Positions 41,948 to 50,983 are shown, counted from the first letter of the stretch. The stretch is DNA of 64,000 nucleotides from Korobacter sp036501185 (GCA_036501185.1 DASYAU010000058.1:1-64000); one strand, 5' to 3'. The notes: generated from the sequence alone by a model not told the origin. A program made the numbers and translations.

Positions 41948-44134
41948 TTATCTCGCTCTCGCCAGCACCACGGTGATGTCGTCTGGCTGTTCCGCGCCGC
42001 CGATCCAATCGGTCACGGCGGTGATCACCGCGTCGGCAATGCGCGGCAGAGGCAGTCCGGAATGTTCGCGCACGATCTGCGCCAGGCGGTCCTCGCCGAA
42101 TTCGCCGAACTCGTTTTCCGGCTCCGTCACGCCGTCCGAGTAGGCCACGATGATGTCGCCCGATTGCATGTCAACGAAGTCGTTCTCGTAACTGACGCCG
42201 CCGAACAGGCCGACGACCATTCCGCCATCTCCGAGCTTGCGGTATGAACCGTCGGATGAAATGACGAAGGGCGGCAGATGTCCGGCGTTGGAATAGGTCA
42301 ACCGCCGCCGGTGCCCGTCGTAGAAGCCGAGGAACATGGTCGCGTACTTCGAGGCCGGCGTGCTGCGGAAGAGTTGCTCGTTCAGCAATGCCAGCAGGGT
42401 AGCGGGCGGCAGGTGCTCGCCGGTCTGGGGCACTACGATCGTGTTCGCGCCAGCCGCCGTCCCGACCTTCGCTTCGGTCAGCGCTTCTTCAATCGTGTAT
42501 GCGCGGACAAATGCATGCACGGTCGCCATCAGCAGTGCCGCCGAGATTCCTTTGCCGCTGATGTCGCCAACCGCCAGCCCGATTTGGTTCTGGCCGAGCT
42601 GCAGGAAGTCGTAGTAGTCGCCACTCACGGTTCGCGCGGGCCGGCACACGCCATGCAATTCCAGCGACTCCATTTCGCTGGTAGCTTGCGGGAAGAGCAG
42701 CGCCTGCACCTCCTGGGCGATGGCGAGTTCGCTCTCCATCTTCTGTTTTTCTTTTTGCTCGATGATGAGCGCTTCGATCGAAGTCGTCATCGAGTTGAAG
42801 GAAGACTCAAGCGCGGCGAGTTGATCTTTCGATTTGATCTGGATGCGATGGTGGAAGTCGCCTTTGTTCACATACTCGGTGGCAATGTACAACTCCGCCA
42901 CACTGCGGGTAATTGTGCGCGTCAGGCGCAGGCCAATGAACAGAGCAATCAACTCAATGATGGCTATGAAGACCGCGATCGCGATCAGCGCCGTGATGAA
43001 CATTGACGCATTCTTGCCTACGCTCTCGAACAGGCGCCGGTAAAGCTGCGAGAGCCGCGTCTGCACTCCGAGCGCGCCAGTGTTCGTTTTGCCGTTGGCC
43101 CATATCGTAAACGTCGGAAACGTGCCGAACGGCAGCTTCAGGTCAAGGTTCAGCGTAGTCAGCAGAAGGTTGAGGTCCAGGCTCGGCGACGGTGCCGGTA
43201 TTTCGCCGGCCTCGATCGCGTGATCCATCGCCATACCTTCCTGCTTGACCTGGAATCCCTTTCCATCGGCGTTTACAGTGATATTTGCGTCGTCGTCCTT
43301 CGCGCTACTTGGCTTCCCGGCGGCGGAATTCTTCCAGTTGAGACCTTCTTCAGTTGGGGGAAGGATCCATACGTAACCGAGGTCCTTCGCAATTCCCGCG
43401 AGCTCCTCTTTCCGGAGGGGCAGGCTGCTCACCATCACGAGGTCGTCGTCGCCAACGCGTTGACGCGAAACCGAGCGCAAGTAAACGCCGTGGTCGAGCA
43501 CCATCGCTTCGAAGCCATCGTGAACGTAGTCAGGCACGGGCATCGAGGGATCGTTCGGCTGGCCTTGCAGCACATATTCCTTGCCGCGGAACCAGAGCGA
43601 GACGTGGCGCATAGGAAAGTCGCGATTGCCGATTTCGCGGTCCACCAAGTCGCGCGCGCCTTCACTGAGCTTGTTGGCGCGAACGAGCACCTTGGCTCCG
43701 CCCATCAGGGTATTGTTGGAGGCGGTCAGACGATGCAGTTCGCTCTTGAAGTCGTTGGTTGCTAGATACGCCGCGTATTGGCCAACGAAGAGCCATCCGG
43801 CCGCGAGAAACATGGCCAGCAGCAACACCACTGGCGCGAAGCCGATGAAGGCGTAAGTCACCAGGAGCCGGTTGCGCAGGCGCCACATCAAGGTTCGCCG
43901 GATCCATTGGAACAGCCAGATCAGCGCGCAAACACCGAGTGCTAAGGTAAGGAAATAAAGCCAGCTTCCGGCGAAATCGGATTTGGGATTCCCGAGCTTA
44001 ATTGCTCGCCGAACCAGCCAAATTGCCAATTCGATCAAGCCGAGATACACGGTAAAGCGGCCGATGACGGACTTTGGGTACCAGCCCCGAGCCAGCAGCC
44101 ACTCCTTGGCTTCGCGTATGGGAGATCTCTTCAT
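41948..44134 (-). CDS. SpoIIE-type PP2C phosphatase with membrane sensor and HAMP
   Basis: A 728-residue membrane-bound serine phosphatase of the RsbU/SpoIIE class, which in other bacteria dephosphorylates anti-sigma antagonists. The N-terminus has three hydrophobic segments (about 25-150), a large extracytoplasmic domain (about 150-370), another membrane helix (ASMFITALIAIAVFIAIIELIALFIGL), HAMP (TRSVAELYIATEYVNKGDFHHRI), a coiled linker (LIIEQKEKQKMESELAIAQEVQALLFP), and the PP2C core: VSGDYYDFLQL, VGDISGKGISAALLMA, LTYSNAGHLPPFV and YSDGVTEPEN. The metal-binding Asp residues are intact. No STAS or anti-sigma gene lies next to it. Confidence 0.93.
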   Translation of the reverse strand: MKRSPIREAKEWLLARGWYPKSVIGRFTVYLGLIELAIWLVRRAIKLGNPKSDFAGSWLYFLTLALGVCALIWLFQWIRRTLMWRLRNRLLVTYAFIGFAPVVLLLAMFLAAGWLFVGQYAAYLATNDFKSELHRLTASNNTLMGGAKVLVRANKLSEGARDLVDREIGNRDFPMRHVSLWFRGKEYVLQGQPNDPSMPVPDYVHDGFEAMVLDHGVYLRSVSRQRVGDDDLVMVSSLPLRKEELAGIAKDLGYVWILPPTEEGLNWKNSAAGKPSSAKDDDANITVNADGKGFQVKQEGMAMDHAIEAGEIPAPSPSLDLNLLLTTLNLDLKLPFGTFPTFTIWANGKTNTGALGVQTRLSQLYRRLFESVGKNASMFITALIAIAVFIAIIELIALFIGLRLTRTITRSVAELYIATEYVNKGDFHHRIQIKSKDQLAALESSFNSMTTSIEALIIEQKEKQKMESELAIAQEVQALLFPQATSEMESLELHGVCRPARTVSGDYYDFLQLGQNQIGLAVGDISGKGISAALLMATVHAFVRAYTIEEALTEAKVGTAAGANTIVVPQTGEHLPPATLLALLNEQLFRSTPASKYATMFLGFYDGHRRRLTYSNAGHLPPFVISSDGSYRKLGDGGMVVGLFGGVSYENDFVDMQSGDIIVAYSDGVTEPENEFGEFGEDRLAQIVREHSGLPLPRIADAVITAVTDWIGGAEQPDDITVVLARAR

Positions 44135-44253
44135 GGATGCGATGTTTCGCCGCAGAACGATGTTCCCGGATTATAGCTTTTCTGCCTGTACGGCGACTGC
44201 GGACAAAGCCCCTGATGCTCGCTATTTAGTACGCCAGTGCGTGCACATCAGTT

Positions 44254-44454
44254 CTAAATTTCCGGATAAAAGTCGAAGAACGCCTCAAGGCTCTGTTTGA
44301 GCTGGTTCTCGATCTCTTCTTTCGACCCTTCCATCACGTGCATCGTCACGCGTGCCTCGTTTCCGTTCTTCAGCTTGATGGGAGCGTCGCCCACCTCGGC
44401 CACTTCGTCGGAGGGCAAAAGTCGTAGCCCATACACTAAGGTCAGGTTTGCCAT
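44254..44454 (-). CDS. small conserved hypothetical protein
   Basis: A 66-residue protein, MANLTLVYGLRLLPSDEVAE at the start, then DAPIKLKNGNEARVTMHVMEG and a C-terminal amphipathic helix EEIENQLKQSLEAFFDFYPEI. It has a beta-beta-alpha feel and no signal peptide or membrane segment. I do not recognise the family. It is divergent from the exported protein at 44511; the 56-nt gap must hold both promoters. Confidence 0.6.
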   Translation of the reverse strand: MANLTLVYGLRLLPSDEVAEVGDAPIKLKNGNEARVTMHVMEGSKEEIENQLKQSLEAFFDFYPEI

Positions 44455-44510
44455 CCCTCGATTTTAGACGGGTCGCGAGCGAAAGTGCGGGTAAGGTAAA
44501 ATTCACATCG

Positions 44511-45278
44511 GTGATCAAACCACTCATCTTTGCGGCAATCGTCTGTAGTTCATCGCTCTTCGCCCAGGTGCAAACACCCGCATCGCCGGAAGCGCAGCAG
44601 CAGCCGTCCGCACCGGGACAGCCTAAGGTGCAGGTGAACGTGCTGAATGTCTGCAACCCGTCGGAGGCCGACACAAAAGAAATTCAGTCGGCGTTGAGCC
44701 GCATTCCGAAAGAGCCCAAATTCGCCCGGGACTTTGAGATCTCCCGCGGACGCTCGACCCTATCCGAGCAGGCCAATGTGCTTCAGGCCATGCCTGCACC
44801 CTCGGAAGAAGCGGGCAGTCCGGTGAGCGATTGGGTGCGCATTCGCCACGAATTCGGCGCGATGTCGGCCTTCGCCAATGCCCAGTACTCGTTCACCACG
44901 GACGAGCAGGGAGCCATCGAGAACCTCGTGCTCCGCCTCCGCGAGCCGAAGGAACTCGTGCAGGTTTCGCTCTCGGACACGGTGACAACGACCCAGTCTC
45001 CGAAGGAGATTGTGAACGCGAACACGCCAGCTGACCGTATTCGCCTCGAGCGGTTCGGCAAATCGTCGGTAGTGCTGGCACGCTGCCCCCAGGGAGACCA
45101 ATCGAAGTACAACTACCTCTTCGATACGGCCAGCACTATCCTGTCGAATTACCGTGCGGCGATGAACGTGCGCTCGACCGTCCCGCTCGACATGGCAAGA
45201 ATTGCGCCGGCGCCGAAAAAGGCGGTCGCGAAGTCTACGGAGACGAAGAAGTCCGCTCCGCCGGCGGAGAAGAAGTGA
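44511..45278 (+). CDS. exported hypothetical protein
   Basis: A 255-residue exported protein of unknown family. GTG 44511 gives a clean signal peptide (VIKPLIFAAIVCSSSLFAQ); TAAAAT (44497-44502) ends 8 nt upstream and no Shine-Dalgarno is seen, so a leaderless mRNA is possible. A Gln/Pro/Ala linker is followed by a mixed alpha-beta domain with VNVLNVCNPSEADTKEIQSALSRIP, WVRIRHEFGAMSAFANAQYSF, NLVLRLREPKELVQVSLSD, RIRLERFGKSSVVLARCP and YLFDTASTILSNYRAAM. Two well-spaced Cys may form a disulfide. The tail is Lys/Ala/Pro-rich (KKAVAKSTETKKSAPPAEKK). Confidence 0.7.
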   Translation: MIKPLIFAAIVCSSSLFAQVQTPASPEAQQQPSAPGQPKVQVNVLNVCNPSEADTKEIQSALSRIPKEPKFARDFEISRGRSTLSEQANVLQAMPAPSEEAGSPVSDWVRIRHEFGAMSAFANAQYSFTTDEQGAIENLVLRLREPKELVQVSLSDTVTTTQSPKEIVNANTPADRIRLERFGKSSVVLARCPQGDQSKYNYLFDTASTILSNYRAAMNVRSTVPLDMARIAPAPKKAVAKSTETKKSAPPAEKK

Positions 45279-45322
45279 GTAGCTGAATCGAATCCTAGCT
45301 GTCGGGAATCAAACTATCGCCT

Positions 45323-46258
45323 ATGACTGAAAGTGTACGAAATACGGTGATCCTCGGCTCGGGCTGCTCAGGGCTGACGGCCGCGCTGTACAGCGCACGC
45401 GCCAACCTGAAGCCGCTGCTCATCCAGGGTCACGAACCCGGCGGTCAGCTTTCGATGACCACCCTGGTGGAAAACTTCCCTGGATGGCCTGAGGGTATCC
45501 AAGGCCCTGAACTCATCGAGAACATGCACAAGCAGGCCGAGCGCTTCGGTACCGAGTTCCACACCGGGCACCTGCATCGCGCGGATCTCTCGAAGCGGCC
45601 TTTCGAGCTGCATGTCGGCAACGATGTCATTCTCACCAAGACGCTCATCATCGCGTCCGGCGCGTCGGCCAGGTGGCTGAACTTGCCGAATGAGCAGGCA
45701 CTGATCGGCCATGGCGTCTCGTCGTGCGCTACCTGCGATGGGTTCTTCTTTTCGGGCAAGGAGATAGCGGTGATCGGCGGCGGAGATTCCGCGATGGAAG
45801 AGGCGCTCTTCCTTACGCGTTTCGCAACGAAAGTTTCGCTCATCCATCGCCGCGAAAGCTTCCGCGCCTCGAAGATCATGCTCGACCGGGCACGCGCGCA
45901 CGAGAAGATTGAGTTTGTTACGGACACGGTCGTGGACGACGTCCTCGATGTCTCACGCAAAGAAGTGACCGCGCTCAAGCTGCGCAACCTGAAAACCGGC
46001 AAGCAATGGGACCTCCCCGTGTCGGCAATGTTCCTGGGCATCGGACATCACCCGAACGCCACCGCCTTTGGCGATCAACTCGACAAAGATGCAGACGGTT
46101 ACCTGGTTACGAAGGACTATGTCTTCACCAAGGTCCCGGGCGTTTTTGCGTGCGGCGACGTACAGGACCGCCGCTATCGGCAAGCGATTACCGCTGCGGG
46201 AACCGGCTGCATGGCCGCAATCGAGGTGGAACGCTATTTAGAGGACCACGGCGTATAG
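45323..46258 (+). CDS. trxB: thioredoxin reductase
   Basis: NADPH-dependent flavoenzyme that reduces thioredoxin. The 311-residue low-molecular-weight form has the FAD-binding GSGCSGLTAALYSARANL, the GGQLSMTT motif, the redox-active CATCDGFFF (C-x2-C, about residues 136-139), the NADPH-binding GGGDSAMEEALFLTRFA with HRRESFRASK, and the C-terminal FAD motif VFACGDVQDRRYRQA. Length and order are those of bacterial TrxB. The redox role complements oxyR and katG about 6 kb upstream. A clear terminator follows. Confidence 0.97.
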   Translation: MTESVRNTVILGSGCSGLTAALYSARANLKPLLIQGHEPGGQLSMTTLVENFPGWPEGIQGPELIENMHKQAERFGTEFHTGHLHRADLSKRPFELHVGNDVILTKTLIIASGASARWLNLPNEQALIGHGVSSCATCDGFFFSGKEIAVIGGGDSAMEEALFLTRFATKVSLIHRRESFRASKIMLDRARAHEKIEFVTDTVVDDVLDVSRKEVTALKLRNLKTGKQWDLPVSAMFLGIGHHPNATAFGDQLDKDADGYLVTKDYVFTKVPGVFACGDVQDRRYRQAITAAGTGCMAAIEVERYLEDHGV

Positions 46259-46275
46259 CCCTGGCATGCTGCCGA

Positions 46276-46300
46276 AGGCCGCGAAAGCGGCCTCTTTTTT
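46276..46300 (+). terminator. intrinsic terminator after trxB
   Basis: GGCCGC (46277-46282), GAAA tetraloop, GCGGCC (46287-46292), extended by an A-T pair, then TCTTTTTT. A strong rho-independent terminator 17 nt after the stop. Confidence 0.9.
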
Positions 46301-46465
46301 GTGCGCTGCTAAAATGGCGGGTTTGCGGATATGCTGCGGCGCGGTCTGGATGACCCAACCATGTGTGATCTACGTCATGGGAATGGTCGTGGCCCGAGTG
46401 ATACAAGAAAGAGTACTGCTTCCTAATTTTATGGATTTATGCCGTCTGCTGTCGTTGAGGAAATC

Positions 46466-47386
46466 ATGTTAAGAGCACTTTTCATCGGGCTTTCCGAAAA
46501 CAAACCGCTGCGTCACTTTGCCGAAAAATCCGCCATGGGCCGCCGTATGTCGGGGCGCTTCGCCGCTGGTCTTGAAGTAAAAGATGCGGTCGAGGCCTCG
46601 CGCCGCGTCAATGCCATGGGCGCGACCGTGAGCGTCGACAATCTCGGTGAGAACGTTACCAATCCCGAAGAGGCGCGCGAGAGCGCACAACTTTATCACG
46701 ATCTGCTCGATGAACTTCAGAAGGACGGACTGAAGGCCAACGTCAGTCTTAAGCTGACCCACATGGGGCTCGACGTCGATCCCGGGTTGTGTCACGAACT
46801 CGTTTCGGGGCTGGTAGCTCATGCTGCGTCGATCAACAACTTCGTGCGTATCGACATGGAGGGTTCACCATACACGCAGCGCACGCTCGACTTCGTCCAC
46901 GAGTTGCATCGCATTCCCGGACACGAAGGCCGTGTAGGCGCCGTGATCCAGTCGTACATGCGACGCAGCGAAGCCGATGTTGAGAAGCTTCTTGCGGAGA
47001 AGATTCGCATTCGTCTTTGCAAAGGCGCGTACAAGGAAGCACCCGAGATCGCGTTCCAGGCCAAGTCGGAAGTGGATGCGAATTACGTGAAGCTCGCCAA
47101 GATCCTGATGCAGAGCGGGGTGTATCACGGCATCGCCACCCACGACGAAAAGATCATCGACCAGCTCAAGCAGTTCGCAAAAACTGAGAGCATTGTTCCG
47201 ACAGCTTTTGAGTTCCAGATGCTTTATGGAGTTCGTCGCGGTTTGCAGGAACAGCTGATTAAAGATGGCTGGGGCTTGCGCGTGTACGTGCCGTTCGGCA
47301 CCGAATGGTACCCGTACTTCATGCGGCGCCTGGCTGAGCGACCGGCCAACGCGCTGTTCATCGCCAAAAACCTTTTCCGCAACTAG
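46466..47386 (+). CDS. proline dehydrogenase
   Basis: Flavin-dependent oxidation of proline to pyrroline-5-carboxylate, the first step of proline use. The 306-residue stand-alone ProDH has a TIM-barrel with VSLKLTHMGLDVD, VRIDMEGSPYTQRTLDFV, VGAVIQSYMRRSEADVEKL, IRLCKGAYKE (conserved Lys/Arg pair), GIATHDEKII, FEFQMLYGVRRGLQEQL and a final RVYVPFGTEWYPYFMRRLAERP with substrate-carboxylate arginines. There is no P5C dehydrogenase domain, unlike PutA. The start ATG 46466 has GAGGA just upstream; ATG 46439 would add nine residues. A partner P5C dehydrogenase is not in the window. Confidence 0.94.
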   Translation: MLRALFIGLSENKPLRHFAEKSAMGRRMSGRFAAGLEVKDAVEASRRVNAMGATVSVDNLGENVTNPEEARESAQLYHDLLDELQKDGLKANVSLKLTHMGLDVDPGLCHELVSGLVAHAASINNFVRIDMEGSPYTQRTLDFVHELHRIPGHEGRVGAVIQSYMRRSEADVEKLLAEKIRIRLCKGAYKEAPEIAFQAKSEVDANYVKLAKILMQSGVYHGIATHDEKIIDQLKQFAKTESIVPTAFEFQMLYGVRRGLQEQLIKDGWGLRVYVPFGTEWYPYFMRRLAERPANALFIAKNLFRN

Positions 47387-47448
47387 GCTTTCCGGACAAG
47401 ACACTTTTGCGCAGCTGCGGCGCGCCCAATCTCTGCTAACCTTGCGCC

Positions 47449-48303
47449 ATGCAGACCGCTGGGAAGAGCTCGATTACTGCAGATTTCATCGCTCTTGTGG
47501 GGTCGCAAATCGAGGATGATCGCATCGACCTGCTGGGCGCCTCGCTAACGATCGCGCGCACAGACTACCCGCAACTTGACATTGAGAATTACGTCACTCG
47601 CGTCGAGGCGCTTGCCTCTAAGGTACGCAAGCAGTTGGCGAACAATTTTTCGGTGATGGACATCATCACTGCACTGAACCGCGTGCTATTCCACGAAATC
47701 GGTTTTCGTGGAAATCGCGAAGAGTACTATGACCCGCGCAATTCCTTCCTCAATGACGTGCTCGAACGTCGCCTCGGCATTCCCATTACCCTCTCCGTCC
47801 TCTACATGGAAGTGGCGCAGCGCGTTGGCCTGCCGCTGGTCGGGGTGGGTATGCCCGGGCATTTCCTGCTCAAGGTGTACGACATCGAGGGCCGGCAGAT
47901 CCTGATCGATCCGTTCAACAGTGGATCCATGCTCAATGCTGCCGAATGCGAACAGCGGATGCGCGAGATTTATTCAGGCGAGCTTCGCTTCAAACCCGAG
48001 TATCTTCTGCCGGTGAGCCGTCGCCAGATTCTCACGCGCATGCTCAACAACCTGCGCCACATTTATATGTCGGTGCGGCAGTTCCGGAAGACCTTAGCGA
48101 TCGTCGACCTGGTGCTCGCCATCTATCCGCGTTCGCCTGAAGACGTAAAGCAACGCGCCATGCTCCGCTTCAGCGTGGGCCAACTTGCCGGAGCGGTCAG
48201 TGATCTCGATCAATATTTGAAGATGAACCCCGAAGCCTCCGATGCCGACGAGATCCGCCAAACGGCGCTCAGCATCCGAAAGACAATGGCGACTTGGAAC
48301 TGA
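47449..48303 (+). CDS. SirB1-family transglutaminase-like/TPR protein
   Basis: A 284-residue cytosolic protein of the SirB1 (transglutaminase-like core plus TPR) family. It has FHEIGFRGNREEYYDPRNSFLNDVLERRLGIPITLSVLYMEVAQRVG (residues about 84-130, with the family's RNS-FLNDVL-RR-GIP-SL-Y core), VGMPGHFLLKVY, ILIDPFNSGSML and a TPR-like C-terminus (LVLAIYPRSPEDVKQRAML, AVSDLDQYLKMNPEASD). The catalytic Cys of true transglutaminases is absent at SVLY, as usual for the family. The start ATG 47449 has TAACCT (47437-47442) six nt before it and no Shine-Dalgarno. It follows the ProDH gene by 62 nt. Confidence 0.85.
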   Translation: MQTAGKSSITADFIALVGSQIEDDRIDLLGASLTIARTDYPQLDIENYVTRVEALASKVRKQLANNFSVMDIITALNRVLFHEIGFRGNREEYYDPRNSFLNDVLERRLGIPITLSVLYMEVAQRVGLPLVGVGMPGHFLLKVYDIEGRQILIDPFNSGSMLNAAECEQRMREIYSGELRFKPEYLLPVSRRQILTRMLNNLRHIYMSVRQFRKTLAIVDLVLAIYPRSPEDVKQRAMLRFSVGQLAGAVSDLDQYLKMNPEASDADEIRQTALSIRKTMATWN

Positions 48304-48305
48304 TT

Positions 48306-49244
48306 CTAGTGAGGCAGGCTGCTGTTGATGTCCGTCATGTTCTGGATGATCTTGCGTTCCTGCTCGCTATAGCGGCCCTGGAATTCAGGACTATTTAACA
48401 CCTGCTGGCGTGCGGACGGCGGCATGGCGCGCAGGCGGCGATATGCGAGGTTGACCTGCTGCTGACGGTCTTGCGGAAGGGTTCTGAGCTGGCTGTATGT
48501 GCTCCGAGCTTCGCTTTGCTGCGCCGGCGACAAGTGTCCCCATGCATCCATGCGGTTGACCAGTCGCCGCTGCTCCTCGGGAGACTTGCTCGAGAAGGCG
48601 TTGAGCTGTTTGCGATAGCGTTGCTGTTCGGCGGGAGGCAAGTGACGGAACGCCTCGTCGTTCTCCAGTGCGTGCTGGCGCTGCTGCGGCGGCATGGTGC
48701 TGTAGCGACGCAGCCAGTCGCCCGCGTGCGGACGTTGATGTACGTCGCGCGGCGTTCCGATCACCGGAGCGTGGGCCATGGGGGGATGCGCATCTCCTAC
48801 CATCGGCGAATTGGTCGCATTGGGCGGCTTCGGTACGGTGTGCTCGGGCTGCGCCTGTGCCGCGCGGTTTCCTACAGGTTCCGCACCGTGCGCAGTCGGA
48901 GGTCGAGGCACATTGTGTTGGTGTTGCTGCGAGGGTTGCTGCGCATGGTAGACCGGCCGCTGGTTTTCCGGCGGATGCGGGACTTCGTGCTGCGCGCCAT
49001 ACCCACGAGAAGTTGGCGAGGATGCAGATGAGCGTTCCGGTCCGCGAGATTCGCGCATAGGAGCCGCCTGGCGCTCCTGGCGTGACGGCGGCGAAGAATT
49101 ACGCGGCGTGGACTGCACGTGTTGCTGCGGAGGCGGTGCGCTGTGCTGCGGCGCGTTGTTGTGCTGTCGCGCCCACACGGGCGCTGTCGCGCCTGCTCCC
49201 AGAGCCAGCGTCAGCACCAACCCGATTTTTGTCACGCTACGCAT
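48306..49244 (-). CDS. exported DUF3106-domain protein
   Basis: A 312-residue exported protein. A signal peptide (about residues 1-25, ending PVWA) precedes about 150 residues of Gln/His/Pro-rich low complexity, then a helical DUF3106-like region with repeated short motifs LPPAEQQRYRKQLNAF, KSPEEQRRLVNRMDAWGHLSPAQQ, LPQDRQQQVNLAYRRLRAMPPSARQQVL. Heavy-metal-sensor-like helical repeats of this kind occur behind ECF sigma/anti-sigma pairs. It is 36 nt downstream of the anti-sigma gene on the same strand, so it is the third gene of that operon and a plausible envelope-stress output or co-sensor. Function inferred from context. Confidence 0.8.
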   Translation of the reverse strand: MRSVTKIGLVLTLALGAGATAPVWARQHNNAPQHSAPPPQQHVQSTPRNSSPPSRQERQAAPMRESRGPERSSASSPTSRGYGAQHEVPHPPENQRPVYHAQQPSQQHQHNVPRPPTAHGAEPVGNRAAQAQPEHTVPKPPNATNSPMVGDAHPPMAHAPVIGTPRDVHQRPHAGDWLRRYSTMPPQQRQHALENDEAFRHLPPAEQQRYRKQLNAFSSKSPEEQRRLVNRMDAWGHLSPAQQSEARSTYSQLRTLPQDRQQQVNLAYRRLRAMPPSARQQVLNSPEFQGRYSEQERKIIQNMTDINSSLPH

Positions 49245-49280
49245 TCCGCAACCCTGTCTATACGTTCCCGTTAGTTGCTC

Positions 49281-49757
49281 TTACTCAGCTGTTCCCGCGC
49301 TCTGGTCATCGTTCGAAGGATCATCGTCCAGCGCGGCGAAGTTGTTGATTACATCCTGGTCCTTGTCGAGTGTCTGCAAATCCTTCACTGCTGCATCCTG
49401 CGTCGGCGGTTGCTGCACGATAATCGTGTTCTTAAAACCTGCGTAGATCCCGGAGCCCACCACCAGCGCCACGGCCGCAGCGGCCATCACTACTTGCTTG
49501 CGGAACCATGACAGAACGAAGCTCGGCTTTTCAGTGGCCTTCGCCTTCTCCTCGCGCAGCAGGGCCTGCATGCGCGTATTGAAGTATGGCGAAGGCTCCG
49601 GCGCCTTCCACTCATCGAGCAGAGCCATGGTCTGCTTCAGCGAGACCAACTCCGCCGAGCACGCCGGGCACCCGCTCAAGTGTTCGCGCACCTCGGCCGA
49701 AGGGGTTGCTTCGAGCACCAGGTCCAACATTTCTTCGCGAATCTTTTCGCACTTCAT
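49281..49757 (-). CDS. anti-sigma factor with zinc-finger (zf-HC2) domain
   Basis: A 158-residue membrane protein that probably binds and silences the ECF sigma factor encoded upstream. The N-terminal cytosolic domain has the zf-HC2 ligands (CEKIREEMLDLVL, then EHLSGCPACSAEL: H-x3-C-x2-C), a helix, one membrane segment (VVMAAAAVALVVGSGIYAGF), and an acidic extracytoplasmic tail rich in Asp/Asn. Sigma and anti-sigma are adjacent. I chose ATG 49757 because AAGG lies about 8 nt upstream; a GTG at 49766 is also possible. Release is expected by proteolysis or zinc loss (family knowledge). Confidence 0.9.
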   Translation of the reverse strand: MKCEKIREEMLDLVLEATPSAEVREHLSGCPACSAELVSLKQTMALLDEWKAPEPSPYFNTRMQALLREEKAKATEKPSFVLSWFRKQVVMAAAAVALVVGSGIYAGFKNTIIVQQPPTQDAAVKDLQTLDKDQDVINNFAALDDDPSNDDQSAGTAE

Positions 49758-49775
49758 AACCGCCACCTTCTCAGC

Positions 49776-50468
49776 CTATAAGAACTGTTTCAAGCTCTCG
49801 CGCAAACTCTCGTAAGCGCGAAACAATAATGATTTCGTCGCCGACTCACTCAATTTCAGCACCGCGGCGATCTCCTTGTAGTCCATGTTCTGATACTTGT
49901 GCATCAGTACCGCCATGCGTTGCCGCTCCGGCAATGCCTCCACCACCTTGCGGATCGCTGCCAACCGCTCAGCGCGCAGCAGTTGCTGTTCGACGCTGAG
50001 CCGCGTATCCGCCACGTCCATGGTGGTACCGCTTTCTTCGTCCGGCTCATCGAGGCTTACCTGGGCTTCCGCGCGCTCGTGCTTCGTATCGCGTGCATTG
50101 TTCACCGCCAGGTTTGTCGCAATCCGGTATAGCCAGGTAGTGAACTTCGCACTGGCTTCATACGTTTCTCGTGAGCGATACACCCGCAGGAACACCTCCT
50201 GCGCGAGCTCTTCGGCCGTCGCCTGGTTATGGGTGGTGCGGTACATGAAGCTGATGATCGGCCGGCGGTATTTCTCCACCAGGTAATCGAACGCAGCGTC
50301 GTCGCCCTGGGCCACACGGAGCATTACCTCCGCGTCGCTCAACTGCTCCAACACCGCTGGCTCTAAAGCCATTCGCTCACGCTCGGCCGGGGATTTCGTG
50401 CGTTCCGTTCCCCGTGCCGTCGTCGGTCGATAGCCGGTCAGCCCCCGCGTTATGGCAAGAGTGCTCAC
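49776..50468 (-). CDS. ECF RNA polymerase sigma factor (RpoE-like)
   Basis: A 230-residue extracytoplasmic-function sigma factor. Region 2 (about residues 55-125) has DDAAFDYLVEKYRRPIISFMYR, AEELAQEVFLRVYRSR and FTTWLYRIATNLAVN. A linker (EPDEESGTTMDVADTRLS) precedes region 4 (about 160-225) with LPERQRMAVLMHKYQNMDYKEIAAVLKLSESATKSLLFRAYESLR. The first 32 residues are basic and extra; a start at ATG 50372 would give the usual shorter form. It heads the sigma-anti-sigma-DUF3106 operon. Confidence 0.94.
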   Translation of the reverse strand: MSTLAITRGLTGYRPTTARGTERTKSPAERERMALEPAVLEQLSDAEVMLRVAQGDDAAFDYLVEKYRRPIISFMYRTTHNQATAEELAQEVFLRVYRSRETYEASAKFTTWLYRIATNLAVNNARDTKHERAEAQVSLDEPDEESGTTMDVADTRLSVEQQLLRAERLAAIRKVVEALPERQRMAVLMHKYQNMDYKEIAAVLKLSESATKSLLFRAYESLRESLKQFL

Positions 50469-50983
50469 ATCCAGATGAACCCAAAATGAACGAGAAAGTT
50501 TCGCCCTGAAGGTGGGTTTTCTGGCTGTAAACCTTTGTCGATACGGGTGCTTCCACTAGCCATAAAGTCCCATACGAGGAACCCGCCGGGCCGGGGAATG
50601 CCTTCGTATTATGCACTGCGATGGCCACTTAAGGCGATTCCCTCATCAACTTCGATTGGCTTGGATTCGGGCTGTGAGCCTCGAGCGGAATGTAAGTGAT
50701 TGTAAGAAAGGGCGTTTGTGAGCAGCCGTCAAACGGGATGCCTAAGGTTTTTGTTATTTCGCCGCTAATAGCCACAAAATAATTGACTTACGTTAGTAAT
50801 ATAGTAAGCTTCTACTCACTTTTTTCCCCGCTGTGAAGTTCCTAGTTTTGGAAGGGCCGCCCCCTGGCGCTTCCGTGCGTAATTCTGTTTTCTCCCAGGT
50901 GTATGTAGTCGTTCCCCCAGGTGCTGTTCCGAGTGGTTCTGCATTCCTGAGTTGGCAGTCGGCTCTTCGTACAGGTGGGGTTC
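50469..50983. other. 515-nt non-coding region between divergent operons
   Basis: It separates the ECF sigma operon (leftward) from the outer-membrane protein operon (rightward) and holds both control regions. An AT-rich stretch at 50780-50812 has TTGACT (50784-50789) and TAAGCT (50806-50811) with 16 bp between, a weak promoter pair, and a TTAC-GTTA-GTAA palindrome inside the spacer. I see no tRNA, riboswitch or small gene. Confidence 0.5.
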
